Notes under the pieces: generated by a model | Told to the model about the DNA's origin: nothing | What the model saw: only the letters and a program-made list of their open reading frames with translations | The model's database searches: none | Program-made: the position numbers and the translations under genes | Shown here: positions 36,807 to 45,563 of the stretch, piece after piece | Layout: every line of letters starts with the position of its first letter | Position numbering within the stretch: position 1 is the first letter of the stretch | Source: Billgrantia bachuensis | GTDB lineage: Bacteria; Pseudomonadota; Gammaproteobacteria; Pseudomonadales; Halomonadaceae | Direction of reading: 5' to 3' | Length of the DNA stretch: 64,000 nt | Assembly (NCBI RefSeq): GCF_011742165.1 | Contig: NZ_JAAQTO010000045.1 | Coordinates: 18,687 to 82,686 of the forward strand

Positions 36807-37586
36807 CTAGGCAATGCGCTCGTGCAGCGCGCACAGCGTGTGCTCGTCACCATCCCGCGCCAGCGCCACGTGAGGCGGCAGTACCGGCGGCGCGACCATG
36901 ACCTCGGCATCGACGGCATGGCTCAGGTGGGTCAGCCAGGCCCGTTGCGGTGCCAGCCGCTCGACGATATCCAGCGCCATCGGCAGCGTGTTGTGGTTAC
37001 GAGGCTCGGTGTGGCTGGCCGGATGCGTGGCATCGAGCACCACCGCATCGGGCCGCCAGCGGCGCAGGAAGCGCTCGGTCTCGGGTGGCAGCCCGCAGGT
37101 GTCGGTGAGGTAGGCCAGCCGCGAACCGCCGTCGTCGAGACAGTAGCCCAGCGTCGGCTTGCTGTGGTTGAGCGGTACCGGGATCGCCTCCATGCCCGCG
37201 AGGTGCAGCGGGCGGAACGGCTTGAGCCCCGGCTGGAAGGCGAGTACGCCGGCATGCTGGTAGAGATCGGCGCAGCCCTGCGGATCCTTGGGGCCGTACA
37301 CAGGAATCGGCTCGCCGGTGCCCCAGCGCAGGTGAAACAGGCCCTGCACATGGTCGACGTGGTAGTGCGTCAGCAGAATTGCCGCGGGGCGTTCACGCTC
37401 GCAGCTTTCGGCCAGGTCCATGCGACCCGCGTCGAGCAGGTAGCGCTGCCCGTCCACCCGCACCTCGGCACAGCAGGGCCCACGCCGATGACAGCTCAGC
37501 ACTCGCGCACGCTGGCAGGCCGGGCAGTCGCAGCCGAAGCGCGGTACCTGGGCGCTGTCGCCGGTGCCCACGAAGCGCAGCCTCAC
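36807..37586 (-). CDS. phnP: PhnP, phosphoribosyl cyclic phosphate phosphodiesterase
   Basis: Opens 5-phosphoribosyl 1,2-cyclic phosphate made by the C-P lyase, giving ribose 1,5-bisphosphate. It has 259 residues of the beta-lactamase-like metal-hydrolase fold. LLTHYHVDHVQG is the His-x-His-x-Asp-His metal motif, and LTDTCGLP and DATHP follow. An extra zinc-type cluster sits at the N-terminus (FGCDCPACQRARVLSCHRRG), as known for PhnP. GTG 37586 overlaps the phnN stop as GTGA, with GAGGAG eight bases upstream; the frame is open farther but not needed. Confidence 0.92.
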   Translation of the reverse strand: MRLRFVGTGDSAQVPRFGCDCPACQRARVLSCHRRGPCCAEVRVDGQRYLLDAGRMDLAESCERERPAAILLTHYHVDHVQGLFHLRWGTGEPIPVYGPKDPQGCADLYQHAGVLAFQPGLKPFRPLHLAGMEAIPVPLNHSKPTLGYCLDDGGSRLAYLTDTCGLPPETERFLRRWRPDAVVLDATHPASHTEPRNHNTLPMALDIVERLAPQRAWLTHLSHAVDAEVMVAPPVLPPHVALARDGDEHTLCALHERIA

Positions 37587-38149
37587 GAAACACACTCCTC
37601 GGCCAGCCACGCCTCGAGCGCCACCAGTGTGGTCTCGAGCGCCCCACTGTTATCCAGGCGGTGCACGCCGGGGCAGGCTCGCTCGAGCTGGCGATGCCGC
37701 TCGAGCCGGGCCGCGATCTGCTCGCGGCTTTCCCGCCCCCGCTGCTGGAGCCGCTCGCGCAGCACCTCCGGCCGCGCCGTCACCATCACCGGACGCAGCT
37801 GTCGGGGGAAGCGCGCCTCGGCCAGCGGCAGGGCACGCCGACTGCCGTTGACCAGCACCGTGGCGCCGCGCTCGAGCCAGGCACGCACCTCGAGCCCCAG
37901 CGCGTAGTCGAGCCCATGGGCCTGCCAGTCGAGGCAGAACAGTCCCGCCTGACGGCGCCAGGCGAACTCCGCGCAGCTCAGGCTCACGCTATCCTCGCTC
38001 GCGCTGCTCGGCCGGGTGATGTAGCGATGCGCCACCAGCCATTCGGGATGTCGTCGGCGCGCGGCATCGAGCAAGCTGTCCTTGCCCACCCCACTGGGGC
38101 CCATCACGTAGACGAGCCGCCCAGCCGTCGCCTCGGCCAGCGCGCCCAT
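37583..38149 (-). CDS. phnN: PhnN, ribose 1,5-bisphosphokinase
   Basis: Phosphorylates ribose 1,5-bisphosphate to PRPP, closing the phosphonate route. It has 188 residues. VYVMGPSGVGKDSLLDAARR is the Walker A loop of the guanylate-kinase fold. RYITRPSSASEDSVSLS and FCLDWQAHGLDYALG are the substrate segments. VMVTARPEVLRERLQQRGRE is the lid. Its ATG overlaps the phnM stop (TGATG), showing coupled translation. Confidence 0.92.
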   Translation of the reverse strand: MGALAEATAGRLVYVMGPSGVGKDSLLDAARRRHPEWLVAHRYITRPSSASEDSVSLSCAEFAWRRQAGLFCLDWQAHGLDYALGLEVRAWLERGATVLVNGSRRALPLAEARFPRQLRPVMVTARPEVLRERLQQRGRESREQIAARLERHRQLERACPGVHRLDNSGALETTLVALEAWLAEECVS

Positions 38150-39291
38150 CAGTGTACCTGCCGCCCGGCGGACCATACCCGCTCGACCAGCGGATGGTCG
38201 TCGCACAGCCGCACCCGGATCAGATCGGCGCGCAGCCCGGGAGCGAGACGGCCGCGGTCGGCGAGCCCCACCGCCTCGGCGGGCAGCCGCGTGGCCGTGG
38301 CCACGGCCCGCGGCAGCGCGTAGCCGTGCTCCATCCGCGCGATGCGAAACACGGCGTCGAGCAGCGCCGCCGGGTAATAGTCCGAGGAGAGCACGTCCAG
38401 CACGCCCTGTGCGACCAGCTCGGCGGCGGCGATGTTGCCAGAGTGCGAGCCTCCGCGCACCACGTTGGGCGCCCCCATCATCACCGCCATGCCGGCCCGG
38501 TGCGAGGCCTCGGCGGCCTCCCGCGTGGTGGGAAACTCGGCCACCCGCGTGCCGTATTCGTGGCTCTCGGCGACATGCTCGAGGGTGGCGTCGTCGTGAC
38601 TGGCCAGCGCCAGCCCGCGCGCGTGACACTCCGCGGCAATGGCGCGCCGGTGCTCGGCGCTGTAGCGGGCGCTGCTGGCGACCTGGCGCTCGACGAACAC
38701 CGAGAGTTCCTCGTCGCTCAGGCCGTACTTGCCCTGGTAGTAGGTGCTGTAGGCCTCGAACGAAACGAACTGACGCTGCCCGGGGGTATGGTCCATCAGC
38801 GACACCAGGCCCAATCGCGGCAGGTCGGCGAGCTCGCGGAAGCGCGCGAGCGTCTCGGCCTGGCTGACCTCGCAGCGCAGGTGCAGGCGGTGATCGACCC
38901 GCGCCAGCCCGCTATCGACGATATCGTCGATCGCCCGACACATCTCGGCGAGCGCCTGGTGGCGCATGCTCTCCTTGTTGACGTCGCCGATGGCCACGGC
39001 GTCGAACACCGTGGTGATGCCGCTCGCCGCCATCTGGGCATCGTGAGCCAGCGCCGCCTGGCGCGCCGGCCAGGCCACCTTGGGGCGCGGCTGGAAGTAC
39101 TTCTCCATGTTGTCGGTGTGCAGCTCGACCAGCCCGGGCAGCAGGTAGTCGCCGTTGCAGTCGATCGCCGCGGGGTGGCGGCTGGGGGCGGTGTCGAGCG
39201 CGGCGATCGAACCGTCGCGGATCACCAGGCTACCGCGGATAACCTCGTCATCGAGCACTAGCTGGGCGTTGCTGAGGATTTGTTCACGCAT
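38149..39291 (-). CDS. phnM: PhnM, alpha-D-ribose 1-methylphosphonate 5-triphosphate diphosphatase
   Basis: Amidohydrolase-fold enzyme that removes diphosphate from ribose-1-phosphonate 5-triphosphate before C-P cleavage. It has 380 residues. GLVELHTDNMEKYFQPRPK holds the first metal ligands. SLMDHTPGQRQF, ALASHDDATLEHVAES and MMGAPNVVRGGSHSGN are the later metal and substrate motifs. DVLSSDYYP has the last Asp. ATG 39291 overlaps the phnL stop by 8 bases. Confidence 0.94.
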   Translation of the reverse strand: MREQILSNAQLVLDDEVIRGSLVIRDGSIAALDTAPSRHPAAIDCNGDYLLPGLVELHTDNMEKYFQPRPKVAWPARQAALAHDAQMAASGITTVFDAVAIGDVNKESMRHQALAEMCRAIDDIVDSGLARVDHRLHLRCEVSQAETLARFRELADLPRLGLVSLMDHTPGQRQFVSFEAYSTYYQGKYGLSDEELSVFVERQVASSARYSAEHRRAIAAECHARGLALASHDDATLEHVAESHEYGTRVAEFPTTREAAEASHRAGMAVMMGAPNVVRGGSHSGNIAAAELVAQGVLDVLSSDYYPAALLDAVFRIARMEHGYALPRAVATATRLPAEAVGLADRGRLAPGLRADLIRVRLCDDHPLVERVWSAGRQVH

Positions 39292-40030
39292 GGGGAAGGC
39301 CTCGGGAAGTCGACGGTTGAGCGGCAGGGGCGAGGGACGGCGCCATGAACGATTCCAGCGGCAGCAGGCGGTCGGCCACCCGCTCGCGCACGTCCTCGTC
39401 GTGGAAGATGCCGAGCATGGCGGTACCGCGTGCCTTGGCCTCATGGATCAGTTCGACCACCACCGCGCGGTTGGCGGCGTCAAGCGAAGCGGTGGGCTCG
39501 TCGAGCAGCAGCAGCGGATGCTCGCCGATGAAGCCGCGGGCGATGTTGACGCGCTGCTGCTCGCCACCCGAGAAGGTGCCGGGGGGCAGCGACCAGAGCC
39601 GCTCGGGCAGGTTGAGGCGCGCCAGCAGCGTCTCGGCCCGCACCCGGGCCTCGGCCGCATCGGCGCCGCGCGCCAGTAGCGGCTCCATCACTACCTCGCG
39701 GGCCGAGACCCGCGGCACCACGCGCAGGAACTGGCTGACGTAGCCGATCACGTCGCGGCGCAGGGCGTGCCAGGCGTGGGCCGGCAGCTCGGTGAGGGAG
39801 AGCGGCCCGTCGCCGAAGTGAAGGCGGATGCGCCCCTCGCCGGCCAGGTAGTTGCCGTAGAGAATCTTGAGCAGCGTGCTCTTGCCGATGCCGCTGGGGC
39901 CGGCCAGTACCAGGCACTCGCCCGGGTGGAGTTCAAGCGAGAGGTCGCGCATCACCGAGAGCGCGAGCCCGCCCTGGCCGTGCAGCACGAAGCCCTTGCC
40001 GAGGTGCTCGACGGTGAGAATCGGGGTCAT
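39284..40030 (-). CDS. phnL: PhnL, ABC-type ATPase subunit of C-P lyase
   Basis: Soluble ABC-type protein that attaches adenine of ATP to phosphonate together with PhnG, H and I. It has 248 residues. Walker A is AGPSGIGKSTLLKILYG, the signature TFSGGEQQRVNIARG, and Walker B LLLLDEPTASLDAANR. ATG 40030 is chosen by GAGGAG upstream; an ATG at 40048 overlaps the phnK stop and may also be used. There is no membrane partner, as expected for PhnL. Confidence 0.92.
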   Translation of the reverse strand: MTPILTVEHLGKGFVLHGQGGLALSVMRDLSLELHPGECLVLAGPSGIGKSTLLKILYGNYLAGEGRIRLHFGDGPLSLTELPAHAWHALRRDVIGYVSQFLRVVPRVSAREVVMEPLLARGADAAEARVRAETLLARLNLPERLWSLPPGTFSGGEQQRVNIARGFIGEHPLLLLDEPTASLDAANRAVVVELIHEAKARGTAMLGIFHDEDVRERVADRLLPLESFMAPSLAPAAQPSTSRGLPHA

Positions 40031-40044
40031 GGTCGTCTCCTCGG

Positions 40045-40869
40045 TCATGGGGTCAGCACCGACGACACCAGCAGCTGCGTGTAGGCGTGCTGCGGGTCGT
40101 CGAGGATCTGGTCGGTGAGGCCGGCTTCCACCACCCGGCCGCGGCGCATCACCAGCAGGCGGTGGGCGAGCAGGCGGGCCACGGCCAGGTCGTGGGTGAC
40201 CAGCACCACCGAGAGCCCGAGCTGGCGTACCAGGGTGCGCAGCATGTCGAGCAGACGCGCCTGCACCGAGACGTCGAGCCCGCCGGTGGGCTCGTCCATG
40301 AACACCAGCCGCGGCCGGGTGACCAGGGTGCGGGCGATCTGCAGGCGCTGCTGCATGCCGCCCGAGAAGGTGCGCGGCGCGTCGTCGATGCGTGCCGGGT
40401 CGAGTTCCACCTGCGTCATCCAGTCCTGGCCGGCAGCGCGCAGCTGGCCGTAGTGGCGCTGGCCCAGCGCCATCAAGCGCTCGCCGACGTTGGCTCCGGC
40501 CGAGACACCCATGCGCAGCCCGTCGCGCGGGTTCTGGTGCACCAGGCCCCACTCCAGACGCAGCAGCGCGCGGCGCCGCGCCTCGCCGATGGCGTAGAGG
40601 TCGGTCTCGCTGGCATCGCCCGGCCGGTGATAGACCACCCGGCCGGCATCCGGCGCCTCCAGCCCGGCGAGCACGCGCAGCAGCGTCGACTTGCCGGATC
40701 CTGACTCGCCGACGATCCCCAGCACCTCGCCGGCATGCAGGCGGAAGTCGATCGCCTCGCAGCCCTTGCCGGGGCCGTAGAGTCGCGTGATGTCCTGCAC
40801 GTCGAGCAGCACGGGGCGGTCCAGCTCGGGCCTGGCCAGGGCAGGTGCGGAAGGGTCGGGACGTTTCAT
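40045..40869 (-). CDS. phnK: PhnK, ABC-type ATPase subunit of C-P lyase
   Basis: Soluble ABC protein that binds the C-P lyase core complex. It has 274 residues. Walker A is [20 protein letters not shown], the signature TFSGGMQQRLQIAR, and Walker B LVFMDEPTGGLDVSVQARLL. It resembles dipeptide-transporter ATPases in layout, which is usual for PhnK. The start overlaps the phnJ stop as ATGA. An N-terminal extension of about 15 residues is Pro-rich. Confidence 0.92.
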   Translation of the reverse strand: MKRPDPSAPALARPELDRPVLLDVQDITRLYGPGKGCEAIDFRLHAGEVLGIVGESGSGKSTLLRVLAGLEAPDAGRVVYHRPGDASETDLYAIGEARRRALLRLEWGLVHQNPRDGLRMGVSAGANVGERLMALGQRHYGQLRAAGQDWMTQVELDPARIDDAPRTFSGGMQQRLQIARTLVTRPRLVFMDEPTGGLDVSVQARLLDMLRTLVRQLGLSVVLVTHDLAVARLLAHRLLVMRRGRVVEAGLTDQILDDPQHAYTQLLVSSVLTP

Positions 40870-41699
40870 GACAGCTCTCCCCGGCGTGTCAGGCAGTAGT
40901 CGGTATCCGAGCAGACGAACATGCGCCCGCCGGCATCGTCGGTGATCACCTCGTCGAGGAAGCTCCGGTCGCTTGCGCACAGCGCGCAGCGCTCGTCCCA
41001 GCGCTGGATCTCGAAGGGGTGATCCTCGAAGTCGAGACTCTCGACATGGGTGTAGGGCGGGATAGCGTAGAGCCGCTTCTCGCGCCCGGCGCCGAACAGC
41101 AGCAGCGCCGGGCTCATGTCGAGCTTGGGGTTGTCGAACTTGGGGATCGGCGAGGGATCCATCACGTAGCGCCCGTCGACCTTCACCGGGTAGGCGTAGG
41201 TGGTGGCGATATGGCCATGGCGGGCGATGTCCTCGTACAGCTTCACGTGCATCACCCCGTACTCCTCTAGGGCATGCATCAGCCGGGTTTCCTGCTCACT
41301 GGGTTCGATGAAGCGCAGCGGCTCGGGGATCGGCACCTGGAAGACCAGGATCTGGCCCGGCTCGAGCGGCGTCTCGGGGATGCGATGGCGGGTCTGGATG
41401 ACGCTCGCGGCCGGGGTCACGGTGGTGGTCTCGACCCCCGCCACGCGCTCGAAGAAGGCGCGGATGCTGACCGCGTTGGTGGTGTCGTCGGCGCCCTGGT
41501 CGATCACCTTGAGCACGTCGTCGACACCGAGAATGCTGGCGGTGAGCTGCATGCCGCCGGTGCCCCAGCCGTAGGGCATGGGCATCTCGCGGCCGCCGAA
41601 GGGCACCTGGTAGCCGGGGATGGCCACCGCCTTGAGCAGCGCACGGCGGATCATGCGCTTGGTCTGCTCGTCCAGGTAGGCGAAGTTGTAGCCATTCAT
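40866..41699 (-). CDS. phnJ: PhnJ, radical-SAM C-P lyase
   Basis: Breaks the carbon-phosphorus bond by a radical route, releasing alkane and the cyclic ribose phosphate. It has 277 residues. It starts NGYNFAYLDEQTKRMIRRAL and includes PYGWGTGGMQLTASI. The iron-sulfur Cys set is at the C-terminus, RCALCASDR followed by VCSDTDYC, the unusual spacing known for PhnJ. The start is set by ATGA overlap with phnI. This gene is the diagnostic member of the locus. Confidence 0.96.
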   Translation of the reverse strand: MNGYNFAYLDEQTKRMIRRALLKAVAIPGYQVPFGGREMPMPYGWGTGGMQLTASILGVDDVLKVIDQGADDTTNAVSIRAFFERVAGVETTTVTPAASVIQTRHRIPETPLEPGQILVFQVPIPEPLRFIEPSEQETRLMHALEEYGVMHVKLYEDIARHGHIATTYAYPVKVDGRYVMDPSPIPKFDNPKLDMSPALLLFGAGREKRLYAIPPYTHVESLDFEDHPFEIQRWDERCALCASDRSFLDEVITDDAGGRMFVCSDTDYCLTRRGELS

Positions 41700-42838
41700 G
41701 CTGGGTCTCCTGGCGCGGCGGCGCGCTCGTCGGTCGTCGATGTCGGCGAGCCGGCCTCCTGGCACGCCCCCTGCCTGCGCGCCTCGTGCTCTCGCCGCAG
41801 GCGGCGCAGCAGTTCGAGCTCGGATTGGAAGTCGACGTAATGCGGCAGCTTGAGGTGCGAGACGAAGCCCGAGGCCTCGACGTTGTCGGCATGCGCCAGC
41901 ACGAATTCGGCTTGCTGGGCGGGGCCCTGGACCTCTTCGCCGAGCTCCTCGGCACGCAACGCGCGATCGACCAGCGCCATGGCCAGGGTCTTGCGCTCGT
42001 TGTGGCCGAAGGCCAGCCCGTAGCCGCGGGTGAATTGCGGCGCGGCCTCACGGGAGCCGCCGAACTGGTTGATCATCTGGCACTCGCTCAGCGCGATCTC
42101 GCCGACGCACACCGCCTCGCCCCACTCCTCGACGAAGATCTCCACCTCCACCTGGCCCAGGCGGATCTCACCGGCGAAGGGGTGATTGCGCCCGTAGCCG
42201 CGCTGGGTGGAGTAGCCCAGCGCCAGCAGGTAGCCCTCGTCGCCGCGCGCCAGCATCTGCAGGCGCGCGGCGCGGTCGACGGGATAGTCGGGCGGGTCGC
42301 GGGTGATGTCGGCCGGCTCGCTGCCGTCGTCGCGCTCGCGCTCGATCAGCCCCTCGGCGTCGAGCAGCTCCAGGATCTGCGGGCACGGCGCCAGCGGCGG
42401 CTCGCTGGCCTCCACCGCCGGCGTCTCGCCCCCGGCGAGCAGCAGGAAGTCGAGCAGGCGGTGGGTGTAGTCGTAGGTCGGCCCCAGCACCTGACCACCG
42501 GGTATGTCCTTGTAGGTGGCGCTGATGCGACGCTCGATGCGCATGGCGCCGGTGTCCAGCGGCTCGCTCACTGCCAGGCGCGGCAGCGTGGTGCGGTAGG
42601 CGCGCAGCAGAAAGGCCGCCTCGATCATGTCGCCGCTGGCCTGCTTGATGGCAAGCGCGGCGAGTTCGGGATCGTAGAGCGACGCCTCGGCCATGACGCG
42701 GTCGACGGCCAGGCGCAGCTGTCCTTGTATCTGGTCGACCCCGAGTTCGGCTTGTTCGCGGTTACCGCGGCGCCGGTCGGCGAGCAGACGATGGGCGTTG
42801 GCGATGGCGCGCTCGCCTCCTTTCACGGCAACGTACAT
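41696..42838 (-). CDS. phnI: PhnI, C-P lyase core subunit
   Basis: Core protein of the C-P lyase complex, involved in coupling phosphonate to ribose of ATP. It has 380 residues. It begins MYVAVKGGERAIANAHRLLA, as in E. coli. The middle contains ISATYKDIPGGQVLGPTYDY and the end SHLKLPHYVDFQSELELLRR. The last 30 residues are a low-complexity Ala/Thr-rich tail, longer than needed. The start overlaps the phnH stop (TGATG). Confidence 0.95.
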   Translation of the reverse strand: MYVAVKGGERAIANAHRLLADRRRGNREQAELGVDQIQGQLRLAVDRVMAEASLYDPELAALAIKQASGDMIEAAFLLRAYRTTLPRLAVSEPLDTGAMRIERRISATYKDIPGGQVLGPTYDYTHRLLDFLLLAGGETPAVEASEPPLAPCPQILELLDAEGLIERERDDGSEPADITRDPPDYPVDRAARLQMLARGDEGYLLALGYSTQRGYGRNHPFAGEIRLGQVEVEIFVEEWGEAVCVGEIALSECQMINQFGGSREAAPQFTRGYGLAFGHNERKTLAMALVDRALRAEELGEEVQGPAQQAEFVLAHADNVEASGFVSHLKLPHYVDFQSELELLRRLRREHEARRQGACQEAGSPTSTTDERAAAPGDPA

Positions 42839-43422
42839 CAGGCGACCTCCTCGATGCGGGTGCTGCGCGGCAGCGCGGCGAGTCGCGCACCGCAGGTGAG
42901 GATGGCGTCGAGCCCGCACGGGAAACTCTCGCGGTTGGCGGCGAGCCGCGCCATCAGGGGAGCGGCCGCCGCGTCCAGGCCCAACTGGCGTCGCAAGGCG
43001 ATGCCGGGCCCAGTGAGGCGCCACTCGCCGGTAGGCTCGAGGGTATCGAGCGCCACCAGCAGCGTGGTGCTGCGATCGGGGTATTCGTCGCTGCCCAGGG
43101 CGAAGGCGATGGGCTCCGCCAGCACGCCCGGCGTGACCAGGGCGAAATCGGCTTCCGCCGGGTCGTCGCTCAGGCGACAACCGGTGTGGAAGGCCAGCGC
43201 CTCGCACAGCTCGGGTGTGTCCAGCCCAGGGGCGAGCCACACCCGGGTGTCGAGATCACACAGGGTCAGCAGGACGCCCCACAGCGCGGGTCCGATGTCG
43301 TCGCCCGGCGGCGACGACACCTCCAGCGTATGCAGCGTGCCGGGCTCGCTCATCGCCGAGAGAAGCTGGCGGAACAGCCGCTGGCTGTCATGGACGGGGT
43401 CGTTCAGGGTCGGCCAGAGCAT
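42838..43422 (-). CDS. phnH: PhnH, C-P lyase core subunit
   Basis: Homodimeric subunit in the C-P lyase core (G2H2I2J2). It has 194 residues. DPVHDSQRLFRQLLSAMSEP is the conserved N-terminal segment, DLDTRVWLAP the mid strand, and the C-terminal NRESFPCGLDAILTCGARLA is typical. It begins four bases after the phnG stop. Confidence 0.93.
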   Translation of the reverse strand: MLWPTLNDPVHDSQRLFRQLLSAMSEPGTLHTLEVSSPPGDDIGPALWGVLLTLCDLDTRVWLAPGLDTPELCEALAFHTGCRLSDDPAEADFALVTPGVLAEPIAFALGSDEYPDRSTTLLVALDTLEPTGEWRLTGPGIALRRQLGLDAAAAPLMARLAANRESFPCGLDAILTCGARLAALPRSTRIEEVA

Positions 43423-43425
43423 GGG

Positions 43426-43896
43426 TCACTCCCCTCTCACCAGGGTGAAGAAATCGACACGGGTGGCGGCCGCCAGGCGCGAGGCCTCGGCACGGCGCGC
43501 CTCGAGTGCTTCCTCGAGCGGGACGATCAACTCGTCGTCGATACGCCGGGCCCAGGTCTCGCGTTGGGCACAGGCATCGACCAAGGCGATCAGCTCGGCG
43601 TGGCGCCGGTCGCGGCCGCGAACCCAGCCATGTCCCAGTGAAGCGTCGTCCCCGGCGCCGTCATCGAGGGCGACGCTGGCTCGGGTCAGGGTCATCTCAC
43701 CGAGATGAAAGGCACGGCCGGTGCCGCCCATGCGACCGCGCAGCATGGCCATGCCGGTCTCGGGGCCACGCACGCAGCGATACGCGGCACGAATGCCGAG
43801 CGTGGCCCAGCGGGCCTCGAGCTGGTCGCGGGGCGTCAGCGCCAGCACCCGCTGGCGTCGCGCCTGCGGCTTGCGCTGATCAGGTAAGTGAGTCAT
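43426..43896 (-). CDS. phnG: PhnG, C-P lyase core subunit
   Basis: Small core subunit of C-P lyase. It has 156 residues. The frame carries TGMAMLRGRMGGTGRAFHLG, which includes the GRxGGTGxxFHLGE motif seen in PhnG, and ASLGHGWVRGRDRRHAELIA. Its ATG overlaps the phnF stop as ATGA. The N-terminal 20 residues are basic and may be flexible. Confidence 0.93.
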   Translation of the reverse strand: MTHLPDQRKPQARRQRVLALTPRDQLEARWATLGIRAAYRCVRGPETGMAMLRGRMGGTGRAFHLGEMTLTRASVALDDGAGDDASLGHGWVRGRDRRHAELIALVDACAQRETWARRIDDELIVPLEEALEARRAEASRLAAATRVDFFTLVRGE

Positions 43897-44642
43897 GAGG
43901 ACACCTCGTCGGAGTCGAAATCGATGTGGTAGGCGAGCCGGTCGGCCCGGGCGCGGCTGACCGATATCTCGACCAGCGCGCCGTCGCGATCGACGTTGTC
44001 GCTTACGAGCTGCAGTAGCGGAGCACCGAGCGGACAGCGCAGATGGCGAGTGTCGCCGCGGGTGGCACTGCCGGCTTCGATGCGCACGCGCCGGCGGAAG
44101 AGCCGCAGGCCGTAGTGCTGGTCGAGCAGCGCCCGGGTCGAACCGCCGCGATAGCGCCGCTCCCAGCCGGGCACCCGCGCGGGATCGAACCAGTGGCACA
44201 GCAACATGGCCGGCGCGCCGTCGATGTGCCGCAGGGTGTCGACGCGCAGCAGGCGCTCGCCGGGGCGTTGCCCGAAGCGCTGGGCGAGGGCTTCGGGCGG
44301 CTCGCACAGGCGCTGGGCGAGACACTCGGTCTGGGTGGCGATCCCCAGCGCGGCGAGGTTGTGGGTCACCTTGCTGGCGGCGCTGACGGCATAGTCGAGA
44401 CGGCGGTCGACGACCTGGGTGCCGCGCCCCTGATGGCGGGTCACCATGCCCGCGGCCACCAGCTCGTCCAGCGCGCGCCGCACGGTGTGTCGATTGACCC
44501 CAAAGCGTCGGGCCAAGGCCGCCTCCGCCGGCAGCAGCTCGCCCGGGGCGTAGTCGCTGCGCACCTCGCGAGCCAGCGTATCGGCCAGCGTGCGATAGCG
44601 AGGTGCCCTGGCCGGCGGCGTATCGGTCACTTGTCTAGACAT
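43893..44642 (-). CDS. phnF: PhnF, GntR/UTRA transcriptional regulator of the phn genes
   Basis: Repressor-type regulator. It has 249 residues. The winged helix is near residues 20-80 (LLPAEAALARRFGVNRHTVR), followed by a UTRA ligand-binding domain ending in SVSRARADRLAYHIDFDSD. The start codon lies inside the palindrome TGTCTAGACA (44632-44641), the same sequence found upstream of phnC, so the regulator probably binds both sites. It is the first gene of phnFGHIJKLMNP and is cotranslated with phnG. Confidence 0.93.
   Translation of the reverse strand: MSRQVTDTPPARAPRYRTLADTLAREVRSDYAPGELLPAEAALARRFGVNRHTVRRALDELVAAGMVTRHQGRGTQVVDRRLDYAVSAASKVTHNLAALGIATQTECLAQRLCEPPEALAQRFGQRPGERLLRVDTLRHIDGAPAMLLCHWFDPARVPGWERRYRGGSTRALLDQHYGLRLFRRRVRIEAGSATRGDTRHLRCPLGAPLLQLVSDNVDRDGALVEISVSRARADRLAYHIDFDSDEVSS
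44632..44641 (-). promoter_or_regulatory. PhnF operator copy at the phnF start codon
   Basis: 10-base palindrome TGTCTAGACA overlapping the phnF ATG. It matches the core of the palindrome in front of phnC. Confidence 0.7.
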
Positions 44643-44705
44643 GTTCACTCCAACGAAAAAACGGAGCTTCGCAGGCAAGGGCCGCGGGAGCGGCCGTCTT
44701 TGTCC

Positions 44706-45497
44706 CTAGATGAAGCGCTTGCGTACGGTTTGGGAAGCCATGTCCAGCACGGTGACGGCGATAATGATCACCAGCATGATCGTGGCGGTCTCGGCGTACC
44801 GGAAACCCCGCATGGTTTCCCACAGCGCCACGCCGATGCCGCCGCCGCCGACCATGCCCAGCACGGTGGCCGAGCGAATGTTCGACTCGAAGCGATAGAG
44901 GCTCACCGAGATCCATAGCGGCAGCACCTGGGGGATCAGGCCGAAGACGATCTCCTCGATGCGCCCGGCGCCGGTGACGCGAATGCCCTCCATGGGGCCG
45001 GCCTCGCTGGCCTCGACGGCCTCGGAGAACAGCTTGGCGAGCACGCCGGTGGTATGGACGAACAGCGCCAGGGTGCCAGCGAAGGGGCCGAGCCCCACGG
45101 CCACCACGAACAGCATGGCGAAGACCAGTTCGTTGATGGCGCGGCAGGCATCCATCAGACGGCGCATGGGCTGGTAGACCCACCACGGCACTAGGTTCTC
45201 GGACGAGAGCAGGCTGCAGGGAATGGCGAACACGATCGCCAGCAGCGTGCCCCAGATGGCGATCTGAATGGTCACCAGCATCTGGTCGATGTAGCGCTCC
45301 AGGTTGCCGAACGCCGGCGGGAAGAAGTCGGCGGCGAGTTCGGCCATGTTGCCGGCGTTGGCGACCAGCGCGCCGGGGTTCATCTCGGTGCCCTGCCAGG
45401 CCCAGGCCAGTATGCCCAGAGCGGCGGCCCAGCCGAGCAGGTTGACCCAGCTGCGCTTGGCCGGGGCGGCCACGGGCATAGACGTCGTAGAGGTCAT
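44706..45497 (-). CDS. phnE: PhnE, phosphonate ABC transporter permease
   Basis: Membrane channel of the phosphonate importer. It has 263 residues and about six membrane segments. [20 protein letters not shown] is the loop that touches the ATPase, and [20 protein letters not shown] follows. One permease gene is present, as in many bacteria, so it probably forms a dimer. It lies 66 bases after phnD and 63 bases before phnF. Confidence 0.95.
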   Translation of the reverse strand: MTSTTSMPVAAPAKRSWVNLLGWAAALGILAWAWQGTEMNPGALVANAGNMAELAADFFPPAFGNLERYIDQMLVTIQIAIWGTLLAIVFAIPCSLLSSENLVPWWVYQPMRRLMDACRAINELVFAMLFVVAVGLGPFAGTLALFVHTTGVLAKLFSEAVEASEAGPMEGIRVTGAGRIEEIVFGLIPQVLPLWISVSLYRFESNIRSATVLGMVGGGGIGVALWETMRGFRYAETATIMLVIIIAVTVLDMASQTVRKRFI

Positions 45498-45563
45498 GAA
45501 GATTCTCCGGAGAGGGGCCAGCGCGGCCCCTCGGGACTCGATTGCCGTAGCGGACGGGGCCGC

